Assembly (NCBI RefSeq): GCF_003594885.1
Contig: NZ_QZEZ01000008.1
Coordinates: forward strand, 62,001-126,000
Reading direction: 5' to 3'
DNA: 64,000 nucleotides
Source: Vallicoccus soli
Lineage (GTDB): Bacteria > Actinomycetota > Actinomycetes > Motilibacterales > Motilibacteraceae
Every line of letters begins with the position of its first letter. The first letter of the stretch is position 1. The translations under genes were made by a program, and so were the position numbers. The notes beneath the pieces are model-generated. The model worked only from the letters and a program-made list of their open reading frames with translations, had not been told where the DNA came from and did not search any database. Of the stretch, positions 30,807 through 39,995 are shown in pieces.

Positions 30807-32866
<2,060 letters not shown>

Positions 32867-32876
32867 GGTGCGCACG

Positions 32877-33332
32877 ATGAGCGTCGAGGCCTTGTACCAG
32901 GACCTGATCCTGGACCACTACCGCAACCCGCACCGCCGCGGCCTGCGCGACCCGTACGACGCGCAGGTGCACCACGTGAACCCGACGTGCGGCGACGAGG
33001 TGACCCTGCGGGTCCGCCTCGACGGCGACGTCGTCACCGACGTGTCGTACGAGGGCGAGGGCTGCTCGATCAGCCAGGCCTCGACGTCGGTGATGACGGA
33101 CCTGGTCGTCGGGCGCCCGCTCGCCGAGGGGCTGGCGAAGGGCGAGGCGTTCCTCGCCCTGCTGCAGTCCCGCGGCCGGGTCGAGCCCGACGAGGAGGTG
33201 CTCGAGGACGCCGTGGCGTTCGCGGGCGTCTCGCGCTACCCGGCGCGCGTGAAGTGCGCCCTGCTCGGCTGGATGGCGTGGAAGGACGCCGTCGGCCGGG
33301 CCACCGGAACCAGCGAGGGGAGCACAGCATGA
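32877..33332 (+). CDS. sufU: SufU-type sulfur transfer / Fe-S assembly protein
   Basis: Zinc-containing sulfur acceptor for SufS; 151 residues. The three family cysteines are in NPTCGDEV, GEGCSISQAS and ARVKCALLGW, with the zinc-ligand Asp next to the first. ALYQDLILDHYRNPHRRG is the usual N-terminus. ATG at 32877 is chosen over GTG at 32868 because TGAGGTG lies at ribosome-binding distance. The stop overlaps the next start by ATGA. Confidence 0.94.
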   Translation: MSVEALYQDLILDHYRNPHRRGLRDPYDAQVHHVNPTCGDEVTLRVRLDGDVVTDVSYEGEGCSISQASTSVMTDLVVGRPLAEGLAKGEAFLALLQSRGRVEPDEEVLEDAVAFAGVSRYPARVKCALLGWMAWKDAVGRATGTSEGSTA

Positions 33333-33658
33333 CCGACGTGACCGACCGCCCCGTCGACGTGGGCGACATCGAGGAGGCCATGCGCGACGTCGTCGACCCC
33401 GAGCTCGGGATCAACGTCGTCGACCTGGGCCTGCTCTACGGCGTGACGCTGCCGGGCGACCGCACCGTCACGCTCGACATGACCCTGACGTCCGCGGCCT
33501 GCCCGCTGACCGACGTCATCGAGGACCAGACGAACTCCGCCCTCGACGGCCTGGTCGACGAGGTCCGGATCAACTGGGTCTGGATGCCGCCGTGGGGCCC
33601 GGACAAGATCACCGAGGACGGCCGCGAGCAGCTGCGTGCCCTCGGCTTCAACGTCTGA
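33329..33658 (+). CDS. SufT-like metal-sulfur cluster assembly factor (DUF59/MIP18)
   Basis: Small protein that helps maturation of Fe-S proteins; 109 residues. It has DVVDPELGINVVDLGLLYGV, the DUF59 signature, and TSAACPLTDVIEDQ with the single conserved Cys. WMPPWGPDKITEDGREQLRALGF closes the family domain. It is the last gene of the suf operon, coupled to sufU by ATGA. Biochemistry of the actinobacterial member is inferred from SufT and MIP18 relatives. Confidence 0.92.
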   Translation: MTDVTDRPVDVGDIEEAMRDVVDPELGINVVDLGLLYGVTLPGDRTVTLDMTLTSAACPLTDVIEDQTNSALDGLVDEVRINWVWMPPWGPDKITEDGREQLRALGFNV

Positions 33659-34268
33659 GCGGGCGCTGACCCCGCCCGGGCCGCCCGGCGCGCCGGGCCG
33701 GCCGGTGCACGTCGCCCCGGAGCGCCTCGAGCGCTGGCTGGCGACCTTCGCCGAGCGGCACGGCGGGGCGGCGCCGCGGGACGGGCGGTGGGTCGCGGGC
33801 GACGGCTCGTGGGCGGTCGTCGGCGACCCACCGCCCGCGCGGCTCGGGCTGCTGCTGGTGCGCCGCGGCGGCTTCGCCGCGGGGGTCGCCGACGGCCCCC
33901 GGCTCGTGGCCTCGAAGGTGGGGCGCCGGCGCGTGCAGGGCCGCACGGCCGCCGGCGGCTGGTCGCAGCAGCGCTTCGCCCGACGCCGGGAGGGGCAGGC
34001 CCGCGAGCTCGCCGGCGCGGCCGCCGACCTCGCCGCGCGCCTGCTGCTGCCCGCCGCGTACGACCTGCTGGTCACCGGGGGCGACCGCCCCCTCGTCGGG
34101 GAGGTGCTCGCCGACCCGCGCCTGGCGCCGCTGCGCCCGCTCGTGGCGGAGCGGGTGCTCGACGTGCCCGACCCGCGGCTCGACGTCCTGCGCGACGCGC
34201 TCGCCACGGCCCGCGCGGTGCCGGTGCGGGTGCACGACGTGCTGCGCGACGGGCCGCCGGCGCCGTGA
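33636..34268 (+). CDS. acVLRF1-type peptidyl-tRNA hydrolase/release factor
   Basis: Probable actinobacterial Vms1-like release factor, thought to free nascent chains from stalled ribosomes. The 210 residues include VAPERLERWLATFAERHGG near the start and VQGRTAAGGWSQQRFARRRE around 103-117. This is the eRF1-like catalytic loop with its glycine and Gln. LLVTGGDRPLVGEVLADPRL is the second conserved block. GTG at 33636 overlaps the suf operon end by 23 bp; GTG at 33705 is an alternative. The assignment rests on these motifs from memory. Confidence 0.7.
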   Translation: MPSASTSERALTPPGPPGAPGRPVHVAPERLERWLATFAERHGGAAPRDGRWVAGDGSWAVVGDPPPARLGLLLVRRGGFAAGVADGPRLVASKVGRRRVQGRTAAGGWSQQRFARRREGQARELAGAAADLAARLLLPAAYDLLVTGGDRPLVGEVLADPRLAPLRPLVAERVLDVPDPRLDVLRDALATARAVPVRVHDVLRDGPPAP

Positions 34269-34325
34269 CGCCCGTCGCCGTGGCGCCCGTCGCCGTGGCG
34301 CCCGGCACCGCAGCCCCCTCGCGCG

Positions 34326-34796
34326 TCACGCGGGACGGGGCGCCGGGGCGCTGACGACCGCCGCGCGCAGCGCGTCGGGGACGTCGGCCCCGGGGCGGGC
34401 GCCGTCGGCGGGGCCCCCGGCGCGCACCCACGCCACGAGCGCGGCGGCGAGCGCGGGGCGGTCGAGGCACGAGAGCCACAGCGGCGCACCGGGACGCCCG
34501 GTGGCGCCGTCGCGGCGGGCGACGACGCCGACGACGCCGAGGGCGCACGCCCCCGGGCAGTCCGCCCGCAGCAGGACCGCGCCGGGGGTGGCCCGCACCG
34601 CGTCGGCGAGCTCGTCCAGCGGCCCGGGGGCGAGCCGGCGCAGCCCGGCGCACCGCGCGCCGCCGCACACCCCCACGAGCGGGCCGTCGCGCCCGCTCGG
34701 CGCGTGCCGGTACGCCCGCCGCTGCGCGCGTCCGGCGGCCCCGCTGCCGGCCCCGTCGCCGGCCGGCTGCGCCTCGCCGGACGGGCGCGGGCTCAC
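34326..34796 (-). CDS. Putative [2Fe-2S] ferredoxin-like protein
   Basis: 156-residue protein with a thioredoxin-like ferredoxin pattern: PLVGVCGGARCAGLRRL (two Cys, four residues apart) and LLRADCPGACALGVVGVV (two more Cys). This resembles the domain of bacterial 2Fe-2S thioredoxin-like ferredoxins. The first 35 residues are disordered and basic. The GTG start overlaps the stop of the CobW-like gene by GTGA, so both are made together under the Zur-like box. A metal-binding role other than Fe-S is possible. Confidence 0.65.
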   Translation of the reverse strand: MSPRPSGEAQPAGDGAGSGAAGRAQRRAYRHAPSGRDGPLVGVCGGARCAGLRRLAPGPLDELADAVRATPGAVLLRADCPGACALGVVGVVARRDGATGRPGAPLWLSCLDRPALAAALVAWVRAGGPADGARPGADVPDALRAAVVSAPAPRPA

Positions 34797-35854
34797 CTGA
34801 CCCCCTCCTGCTCGCCGAGCCACGGGCCGTACCCGTCCTCGCGGGTGCTCCACCAGGCGGTGCCGAGCGCCAGCTCGGCGTCGGTGAGCGGGGTCCGCCC
34901 GAACGCCGTGGCCAGCGCCACCGCGTCGAGGTCCACGCCGGTGAGCAGGAGCCGCGACCCCGTCGCCGGGCCGGCCCCGGCGGGCACGCTGCCGATGCTG
35001 AGCTGGCCGCCGGCGCCGTCCCAGGCCACGGCGGTGCCGGGCCGGCTGGCGAGCCGCAGGCGCCCGCGCCCGCGCACCGGACCGCCGCCGAGCGCCTCGA
35101 GCTCCTCGCGCAGCCGCTCCGGGTGCAGCGGCCGGTGCGAGCGCAGGTCGAGCGTGCTCACCCCGTCGCGCGGCGCCGGGACCGAGCGGGGCAGCTCGTC
35201 GCCGCGCAGGGCGGCCGGGTCCGGGGACGCGGCGAGCAGGTCGCCGGCACCGCAGGCGTGCAGCAGGGCCCGGCGCGCCGCCGGCGCGAGGTGCTCCAGG
35301 AGGGCGTCGGCCCGTGGCGGCGCCGGGCGGGGGAGCAGCAGCGCACCGGCCGCCTCCACCTGCTGCGCGAGGGCCTCGCCGACGCCGCGGCGGTCGTCGG
35401 CGGCCAGGGCGAGGCCGCGCTCGGCGAGCAGGTCGTCGCCGAGCAGGTCGTCCACGAGCCCGTGGGGGTCGACGGCCGTGACGAGCGCCGCACCGCGCCA
35501 GGCGCGCCGCGCGCCCCCGCGGCCCCTAGGTCGCAGCGCGGCGAGCACCGGCCGGGGCCCGGCCCCGACGGGCAGCGCGAGCACGACGGCGCGCGCGCCG
35601 GGCGCCACCCGGTCCAGGGTGGGCAGGACGTCCTCGCGCAGGGCGCACCCGAGGCAGGCGTGCTCCAGCGGGCGCACGACGTCCTCCCGGACGCCGCCCA
35701 GGTCGTGCACGACGCGGCGCAGCGCCCCGTCGGCGAGGTCGTGCCGCACGACCACGGCGCCGGGCACGTCGAGCAGCAGCGCACCGGCCGCGGCGTCGCG
35801 CAGCAGCGGGTCGACGGTGGCCAGCGGGACGACGGGGACGGGTCGGTCGGGCAC
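34793..35854 (-). CDS. CobW/COG0523-like protein lacking a P-loop
   Basis: 353-residue relative of the CobW GTPases used in metal homeostasis. The diagnostic piece is LEHACLGCALREDVLPTL (about residue 57), matching the CobW metal-site block usually written as CxCC followed by LREDL. It has only two of the three cysteines. LLLTGVDLDAVALATAF near the end and RGRLRLASRPGTAVAWD match the CobW C-terminal domain. The N-terminus lacks a GxxGxGKT Walker A motif, so GTP binding is unlikely in the usual form. The GTG at 35854 follows AGGAGAGG. A Zur-like palindrome lies 24 bp upstream, suggesting induction in zinc shortage. Confidence 0.78.
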   Translation of the reverse strand: MPDRPVPVVPLATVDPLLRDAAAGALLLDVPGAVVVRHDLADGALRRVVHDLGGVREDVVRPLEHACLGCALREDVLPTLDRVAPGARAVVLALPVGAGPRPVLAALRPRGRGGARRAWRGAALVTAVDPHGLVDDLLGDDLLAERGLALAADDRRGVGEALAQQVEAAGALLLPRPAPPRADALLEHLAPAARRALLHACGAGDLLAASPDPAALRGDELPRSVPAPRDGVSTLDLRSHRPLHPERLREELEALGGGPVRGRGRLRLASRPGTAVAWDGAGGQLSIGSVPAGAGPATGSRLLLTGVDLDAVALATAFGRTPLTDAELALGTAWWSTREDGYGPWLGEQEGVR

Positions 35855-35877
35855 GAGCGCTCCTCTCCTGGTGCAGG

Positions 35878-35892
35878 TGACAATCATTACCA
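35878..35892 (-). promoter_or_regulatory. Zur-like operator upstream of CobW-like gene
   Basis: Minus strand TGGTAATGATTGTCA matches the actinobacterial Zur consensus TGAAAATGATTTTCA at 12 of 15 positions and is an imperfect palindrome. It stands out because this stretch is the most AT-rich in the area. It ends 24 bp before the GTG of the CobW-like gene. Confidence 0.7.
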
Positions 35893-35945
35893 GGAACAGG
35901 TGAGCGGGGGGTCGCCGACCCCTGCCGCCGCGGGGCCCGCGCGCG

Positions 35946-35951
35946 TACGCT
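35946..35951 (+). promoter_or_regulatory. -10 element giving leaderless small membrane protein
   Basis: TACGCT ends 6 nt before the GTG at 35958, predicting a leaderless transcript. It lies about 55 bp from the Zur-like box on the other strand's promoter. Confidence 0.55.
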
Positions 35952-35957
35952 GGGCCC

Positions 35958-36293
35958 GTGGCCCCGGCCCTGACGCTGCTGCTCGGCGGGATCCTCGGCG
36001 TGCTCGTGCTGCTGCTCGTGGTCCTGCCGGTGCTGGGCCGCGCCGTCGGCGGAGCGCTGCGCTCGGGGCTGCCCGGCCCGCAGGGCCCGCCCGGGTCGCA
36101 CCGCCGCCCGGGCCCGCCGCTGCCCGGCGGTCCCGCGCGCCCCGCGCCGGCCGAGGACGCCGCGCTGCGGCGCATGGTCGAGCAGGTGCGCGAGGCGCGC
36201 GCCACCGAGCACGGGGAGCTGCGCGAGCACCTGCTCCGCCGCGTCGAGGACGACCTCGTCGAGCTGCGGGTCCGGCTGGCCCGCCGGCGCTGA
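35958..36293 (+). CDS. Small membrane protein with Pro-rich linker and coiled coil
   Basis: Not recognised as a named family. In 111 residues it has one N-terminal transmembrane helix (about residues 5-27), then a Pro/Gly/Arg-rich linker (36-65). A charged heptad-like helix follows (68-111) with ALRRMVEQVREARATEHGEL. The cytosolic coiled coil suggests an adaptor or scaffold role, which is inference. GTG at 35958 is supported by the -10 element 6 nt upstream. It is convergent with the metallopeptidase gene, sharing a hairpin over both stops. Confidence 0.65.
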   Translation: MAPALTLLLGGILGVLVLLLVVLPVLGRAVGGALRSGLPGPQGPPGSHRRPGPPLPGGPARPAPAEDAALRRMVEQVREARATEHGELREHLLRRVEDDLVELRVRLARRR

Positions 36294-36306
36294 GCCGCCT
36301 CAGCGC
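36287..36306. terminator. Bidirectional palindrome over two convergent stops
   Basis: GCGCTGAG at 36287-36294 pairs with CTCAGCGC at 36299-36306 around a CCGC loop. The left arm holds the TGA of the plus-strand gene, and the right arm the TGA of the minus-strand metallopeptidase. Confidence 0.6.
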
Positions 36307-37271
36307 GCGAAGGTGTCGCAGGCGGCGGGGTCGCCGGTCGTGAAGCCGCGCTCGTACCACGAGCGGCGCTGCTCGGCCGACCCGTGCGTCCACGACTCCG
36401 GGTCGACCCGGCCCTGCGTGCGCTGCTGGATGCGGTCGTCGCCGACCGCGGCCGCCGCGCGCAGCGCCTGGTCCACCTCGGCCCCGGTGACGCTGAGGTT
36501 GCCGCGGTCGTCCGCCTGGCGCCCCCACACCCCCGCGTAGCAGTCGGCCTGCAGCTCCAGGGCCACGGACAGGGCGTTCCGCCGGTCGGGGCCGGCCTGC
36601 TGCGCGGCCCGCACCTGCCGCTCGGTCCCGAGGAGGGTCTGCAGGTGGTGGCCCGCCTCGTGGGCCACGATGTACGCCGTCGCGTAGCGGCCCTCCGCAC
36701 CGAACTGCGCCTGCAGCTGGTCGAGGAAGTCCAGGTCGAGGAAGATCGCCTCGTCGGGCGGGCAGTAGAACGGCCCGACCTCGGAGGACGCCCCGCCGCA
36801 GCCGGTGCTGGTGCCGCCCGAGAAGAACACCAGCGACGGCGGGCGGTAGTCCACGCCGGTGGCCGCCGGCAGCTCCTCGGTCCAGACCTCGTCGACCTCG
36901 TTCGAGACCTTGATGACGAAGCAGTCGGCGTAGCGCTCCAGCGCGCCCTCGCCGTTGCAGCGCTCCTCGAGCTCCGCCGTGCTCTCGCCGCCGGCCAGCG
37001 GACCGCTGCCCAGCACGCCCGGCTGGACCTGCGACAGGTCGAACCCGCCGCCGCCGGCCCCGCCGCCACCGCCCAGGAGGTTCACGGCGAGCACCAGCAG
37101 CAGCCCGACCACCCCGAGCCCGCCGCCACCCACCGCGACGGGGACGCCCCGGCCCCCGCGGCGCAGCCCGCCGCCCCGCAGCCCGCCGCCCCGCAGCCCG
37201 CCGCCCCGCAGCCCGCCGCCCCGCCGGTCCTGCACGCCGCCGACGTCCACCCGCCTGTCGTCGAAGTCCAC
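36300..37271 (-). CDS. Neutral zinc metallopeptidase, YpfJ family
   Basis: Putative membrane-anchored zinc protease, 323 residues. The N-terminus MDFDDRRVDVGGVQDRRGG is the family start and selects the GTG at 37271. Next come a GGGLR repeat, a single transmembrane helix (about residues 48-65) and a Cys-containing extracytoplasmic domain. The zinc site is AHEAGHHLQTLLG with the HEAGH motif at about residue 204. ALELQADCYAGVWG gives a third ligand candidate, and PESWTHGSAEQR closes the domain. Substrates of the family are unknown. Confidence 0.9.
   Translation of the reverse strand: MDFDDRRVDVGGVQDRRGGGLRGGGLRGGGLRGGGLRRGGRGVPVAVGGGGLGVVGLLLVLAVNLLGGGGGAGGGGFDLSQVQPGVLGSGPLAGGESTAELEERCNGEGALERYADCFVIKVSNEVDEVWTEELPAATGVDYRPPSLVFFSGGTSTGCGGASSEVGPFYCPPDEAIFLDLDFLDQLQAQFGAEGRYATAYIVAHEAGHHLQTLLGTERQVRAAQQAGPDRRNALSVALELQADCYAGVWGRQADDRGNLSVTGAEVDQALRAAAAVGDDRIQQRTQGRVDPESWTHGSAEQRRSWYERGFTTGDPAACDTFAR
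37160..37219. repeat. 15-bp tandem repeat in metallopeptidase N-terminus
   Basis: Four near-perfect copies of a CCGCAGCCCGCCGCC-type unit encode Gly-Gly-Gly-Leu-Arg repeats just before the transmembrane helix. The copies are nearly identical at the DNA level, so expansion is recent or kept by slippage, and the five-codon period keeps the frame. Confidence 0.85.
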
Positions 37272-37363
37272 GGCACCAGCGGTACCCGCGCCGGGGCCGC
37301 GACCACCCTCCGGGTGCGCGCCCCGTGCGTCCCGAGCGCGCCGGCCCGGCCGCTCCCGGCCCG

Positions 37364-37369
37364 TAGACT
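37364..37369 (+). promoter_or_regulatory. -10 element upstream of five-codon ORF and ABC-F gene
   Basis: TAGACT fits TANNNT and ends 7 nt before the ATG at 37377. The predicted transcript therefore starts at, or one base before, that ATG and runs on into the ABC-F gene with about 66 nt of leader. Confidence 0.6.
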
Positions 37370-37376
37370 GGCGCGC

Positions 37377-37394
37377 ATGTCCTCCTGCACGTAG
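37377..37394 (+). CDS. Possible leaderless micro-ORF (MSSCT) upstream of ABC-F gene
   Basis: An ATG placed exactly where transcription should begin opens a five-codon frame, Met-Ser-Ser-Cys-Thr, ended by TAG. It ends 48 nt before the GTG of the ABC-F gene. Leaderless starts are efficient in actinobacteria, and short upstream ORFs regulate several ABC-F and cysteine-related genes. A role as a ribosome-sensing leader peptide is inferred from position only. It could also be chance. Confidence 0.4.
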   Translation: MSSCT

Positions 37395-37442
37395 GCCGGC
37401 GCGGCCCGCCACGACCCGCCCGCCAGCCCCACGGAGAGACCT

Positions 37443-39041
37443 GTGATCACCGCCCACGACGTCGAGCTGCGCGCCGGCGCCCGCATCCTGCTGTCCGGGG
37501 CGACCTTCCGCGTCGCGCCCGGTGACCGCGTCGGCCTCGTCGGGCGCAACGGCGCCGGCAAGACCACGCTCACCCGCTGCCTCGCCGGGGAGGGCCAGCC
37601 GGTCGCCGGGTCCATCACGCGCTCCGGCGAGGTCGGCTACCTTCCGCAGGACCCGCGCACCGGGGACCTCGACGTGCTGGCCCGCGACCGCATCCTGTCC
37701 GCCCGCGGGCTCGACGAGGTGATCGCGCGGATGCGCCGCACCGAGGGCGAGATGGCCAGCGTCGACCCCGAGACGCACGACCGTGCGATGGGGCGGTACG
37801 CGCGGCTCGAGGCGGAGTTCCTGGCCAAGGGCGGCTACGCCGCGGAGTCCGAGGCCGCCACCATCTCCTCCAGCCTCGGCCTGCCCGACCGGGTCCTCGA
37901 GCAGCCGCTGCACACGCTCTCCGGCGGCCAGCGCCGGCGCGTGGAGCTGGCGCGGATCCTCTTCAGCGACGCGCAGACGCTGCTGCTCGACGAGCCGACG
38001 AACCACCTCGACGCCGACTCGATCGTGTGGCTGCGCGACTACCTCATGGCGTACAGGGGCGGCTTCGTGGTGATCAGCCACGACGTCGACCTCGTCGAGA
38101 AGTGCGTCAACCGGGTGTTCTACCTCGACGCCAACCGGTCGGTCATCGACGTCTACAACATGGGCTGGAAGGCGTACCTCCAGCAGCGCGAGACCGACGA
38201 GCGGCGCCGGCACCGCGAGCGCGCCAACGCGGAGAAGAAGGCGGCCGCGCTCATGGCGCAGTCGGACAAGATGCGGGCCAAGGCCACCAAGACCGTCGCC
38301 GCGCAGAACATGGCCCGGCGGGCCGAGCGGCTGCTCTCGGGCCTGGAGGAGGTCCGCGCGCACGACAAGGTGGCCAAGCTGCGCTTCCCCAAGCCCGCCC
38401 CCTGCGGGAGGACCCCGCTCATGGCCAGCGGCCTCAGCAAGTCGTACGGGTCGCTGGAGATCTTCACCGACGTCGACCTGGCGATCGACCGCGGCTCGCG
38501 CGTGGTGATCCTGGGGCTGAACGGCGCGGGCAAGACGACCCTGCTGCGCCTGCTCGGCGGGGTGGAGCGCCCCGACACCGGCGGCGTCGAGCCCGGGCAC
38601 GGGCTCAAGCTCGGCTACTACGCGCAGGAGCACGAGACGCTCGACCCGGAGCGCACCGTGCTGGAGAACATGCGCAGCGCGGCGCCCGACCTGCCCGAGG
38701 TCGAGGCGCGGCGCACGCTGGGGTCGTTCCTCTTCAGCGGCGACGACGTCGACAAGCCGGCGCGGGTCCTCTCCGGCGGGGAGAAGACGCGCCTCGCGCT
38801 CGCCACGCTCGTCGTGTCCAGCGCCAACGTGCTGCTGCTCGACGAGCCGACGAACAACCTCGACCCGGCGAGCCGCGAGGAGATCCTCGGGGCGCTGCGC
38901 TCGTACGAGGGGGCGGTCGTCCTGGTGACCCACGACGAGGGCGCCGTCGAGGCCCTCGACCCCGAGCGCGTCGTGCTGCTCCCCGACGGCGTCGAGGACC
39001 TGTGGAACCCGGAGTACGCGGACCTGGTGTCGCTCGCCTGA
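37443..39041 (+). CDS. ABC-F family ATPase
   Basis: Soluble tandem ABC protein of the translation-factor type, 532 residues, without membrane helices. Domain 1 has Walker A GRNGAGKTTLTR (about 35), signature LSGGQRRRVELARIL and Walker B TLLLDEPTNHLDADS. The linker (about 245-315) is rich in Arg/Lys, with ERRRHRERANAEKKAAALMA, as in ribosome-binding ABC-F linkers. Domain 2 has GLNGAGKTTLLR, LSGGEKTRLALATLV and LLLDEPTNNLDP. ABC-F proteins act on the ribosomal E site in translation or antibiotic protection; this is probably a housekeeping member. GTG at 37443 follows CGGAGAGACCT. Confidence 0.93.
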   Translation: MITAHDVELRAGARILLSGATFRVAPGDRVGLVGRNGAGKTTLTRCLAGEGQPVAGSITRSGEVGYLPQDPRTGDLDVLARDRILSARGLDEVIARMRRTEGEMASVDPETHDRAMGRYARLEAEFLAKGGYAAESEAATISSSLGLPDRVLEQPLHTLSGGQRRRVELARILFSDAQTLLLDEPTNHLDADSIVWLRDYLMAYRGGFVVISHDVDLVEKCVNRVFYLDANRSVIDVYNMGWKAYLQQRETDERRRHRERANAEKKAAALMAQSDKMRAKATKTVAAQNMARRAERLLSGLEEVRAHDKVAKLRFPKPAPCGRTPLMASGLSKSYGSLEIFTDVDLAIDRGSRVVILGLNGAGKTTLLRLLGGVERPDTGGVEPGHGLKLGYYAQEHETLDPERTVLENMRSAAPDLPEVEARRTLGSFLFSGDDVDKPARVLSGGEKTRLALATLVVSSANVLLLDEPTNNLDPASREEILGALRSYEGAVVLVTHDEGAVEALDPERVVLLPDGVEDLWNPEYADLVSLA

Positions 39042-39183
39042 GCGGTGCGACCGGTTCCGCGCCACGGGTTGTGCAACCGGTGCATCCGCCGGGCGCACCC
39101 GGGCGGAAGAGGGGGTGTGCGGCACCCGCCCCGGGGGCCGCTGCAGCCCCGGCGACCCGCCGGCCGACTCTGAGGAGACCCGC

Positions 39184-39993
39184 ATGCTCCGCAGGACCAG
39201 CACCCTCGCCCTCGCCGCCGCAGCCGGCACCGCCGCGCTCGGCCTCGGTGCCCTGCCCGCCGTCGCGTCCTCGTCCGGCGACGCGACGGTCACCGTGATT
39301 CACGGCGTCGCGCTCCCGGACGCCGCGACCGTCGACGTCTGGGCCGGCGAGGAGGTGCTCCTGGACGACTTCGCGTACCAGGACCTCGAGACGGTCTCCG
39401 TGCCGGCCGGCACGTACGACCTCTACGTCACCGCGCCGGACGCCGAGGACACCTCCGCCGCGATCATCACGGCCGAGGGCGTCGAGGTGCCCGCGGGGGC
39501 GAACGCCAGCGTGGTGGCCAACGCCGCCGGCGGCACCCCCAACCTGGCCGTCTTCGTCAACGACACCAGCGCGCCGGAGGACGGCTCGGCCCGCGTCACC
39601 GCCCGCCACACCGCGGACGCGCCCGCGGTCGACGTGCTCGTCAACGGCGCGCCGGCGTTCTCCGGCCTCGAGCCGCTCGCCGAGCAGTCCGCGGAGGTCC
39701 CGGCGGGCACCGTCGACGTCGAGGTGCAGGCGGGCGGCTCGGCGGTGCCGGGCCTGTCGGCCGAGGGCCTCGCGCTCGAGCCGGGCGTGGCGTACTTCGC
39801 CTACGCGGTCGGCGACGGCGAGAACGGCTACGCGCTGCTGACCCAGACCATCGACACGGGCGAGGGCGGCGCGCCGGGCGAGGTGCCGGCGGGCGACGGC
39901 TCCAGCGCCCCCGCCCCCTACGGCTACCTGGCCCTCGCCGGGCTCGGCGCCCTCGTCCTCGGCGGCGCCGCGGTGCGGGTCGCGCGCCGCTGA
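39184..39993 (+). CDS. Secreted DUF4397 protein with C-terminal membrane anchor
   Basis: Cell-surface protein of unknown function, 269 residues. A signal peptide covers about residues 1-27 (LALAAAAGTAALGLGALPAVA). Two repeated DUF4397 beta-sandwich units follow: VTVIHGVALPDAATVDVW with VPAGTYDLYV, and ARVTARHTADAPAVDVLV with VPAGTVDVEV. The tail has a transmembrane helix and Arg-rich end (YLALAGLGALVLGGAAVRVA), shaped like a sortase substrate, but no LPxTG is visible. The ATG follows CTGAGGAGA. The class F sortase gene begins 2 nt after the stop. Confidence 0.88.
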   Translation: MLRRTSTLALAAAAGTAALGLGALPAVASSSGDATVTVIHGVALPDAATVDVWAGEEVLLDDFAYQDLETVSVPAGTYDLYVTAPDAEDTSAAIITAEGVEVPAGANASVVANAAGGTPNLAVFVNDTSAPEDGSARVTARHTADAPAVDVLVNGAPAFSGLEPLAEQSAEVPAGTVDVEVQAGGSAVPGLSAEGLALEPGVAYFAYAVGDGENGYALLTQTIDTGEGGAPGEVPAGDGSSAPAPYGYLALAGLGALVLGGAAVRVARR

Positions 39994-39995
39994 CC

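Noticed and set aside
39087-39107. Terminator after the ABC-F gene
   Set aside because: The CCGCCGGG...CCCGGGCGG hairpin needs a bulge and has only two 4-bp stems, too weak to call in this GC content.
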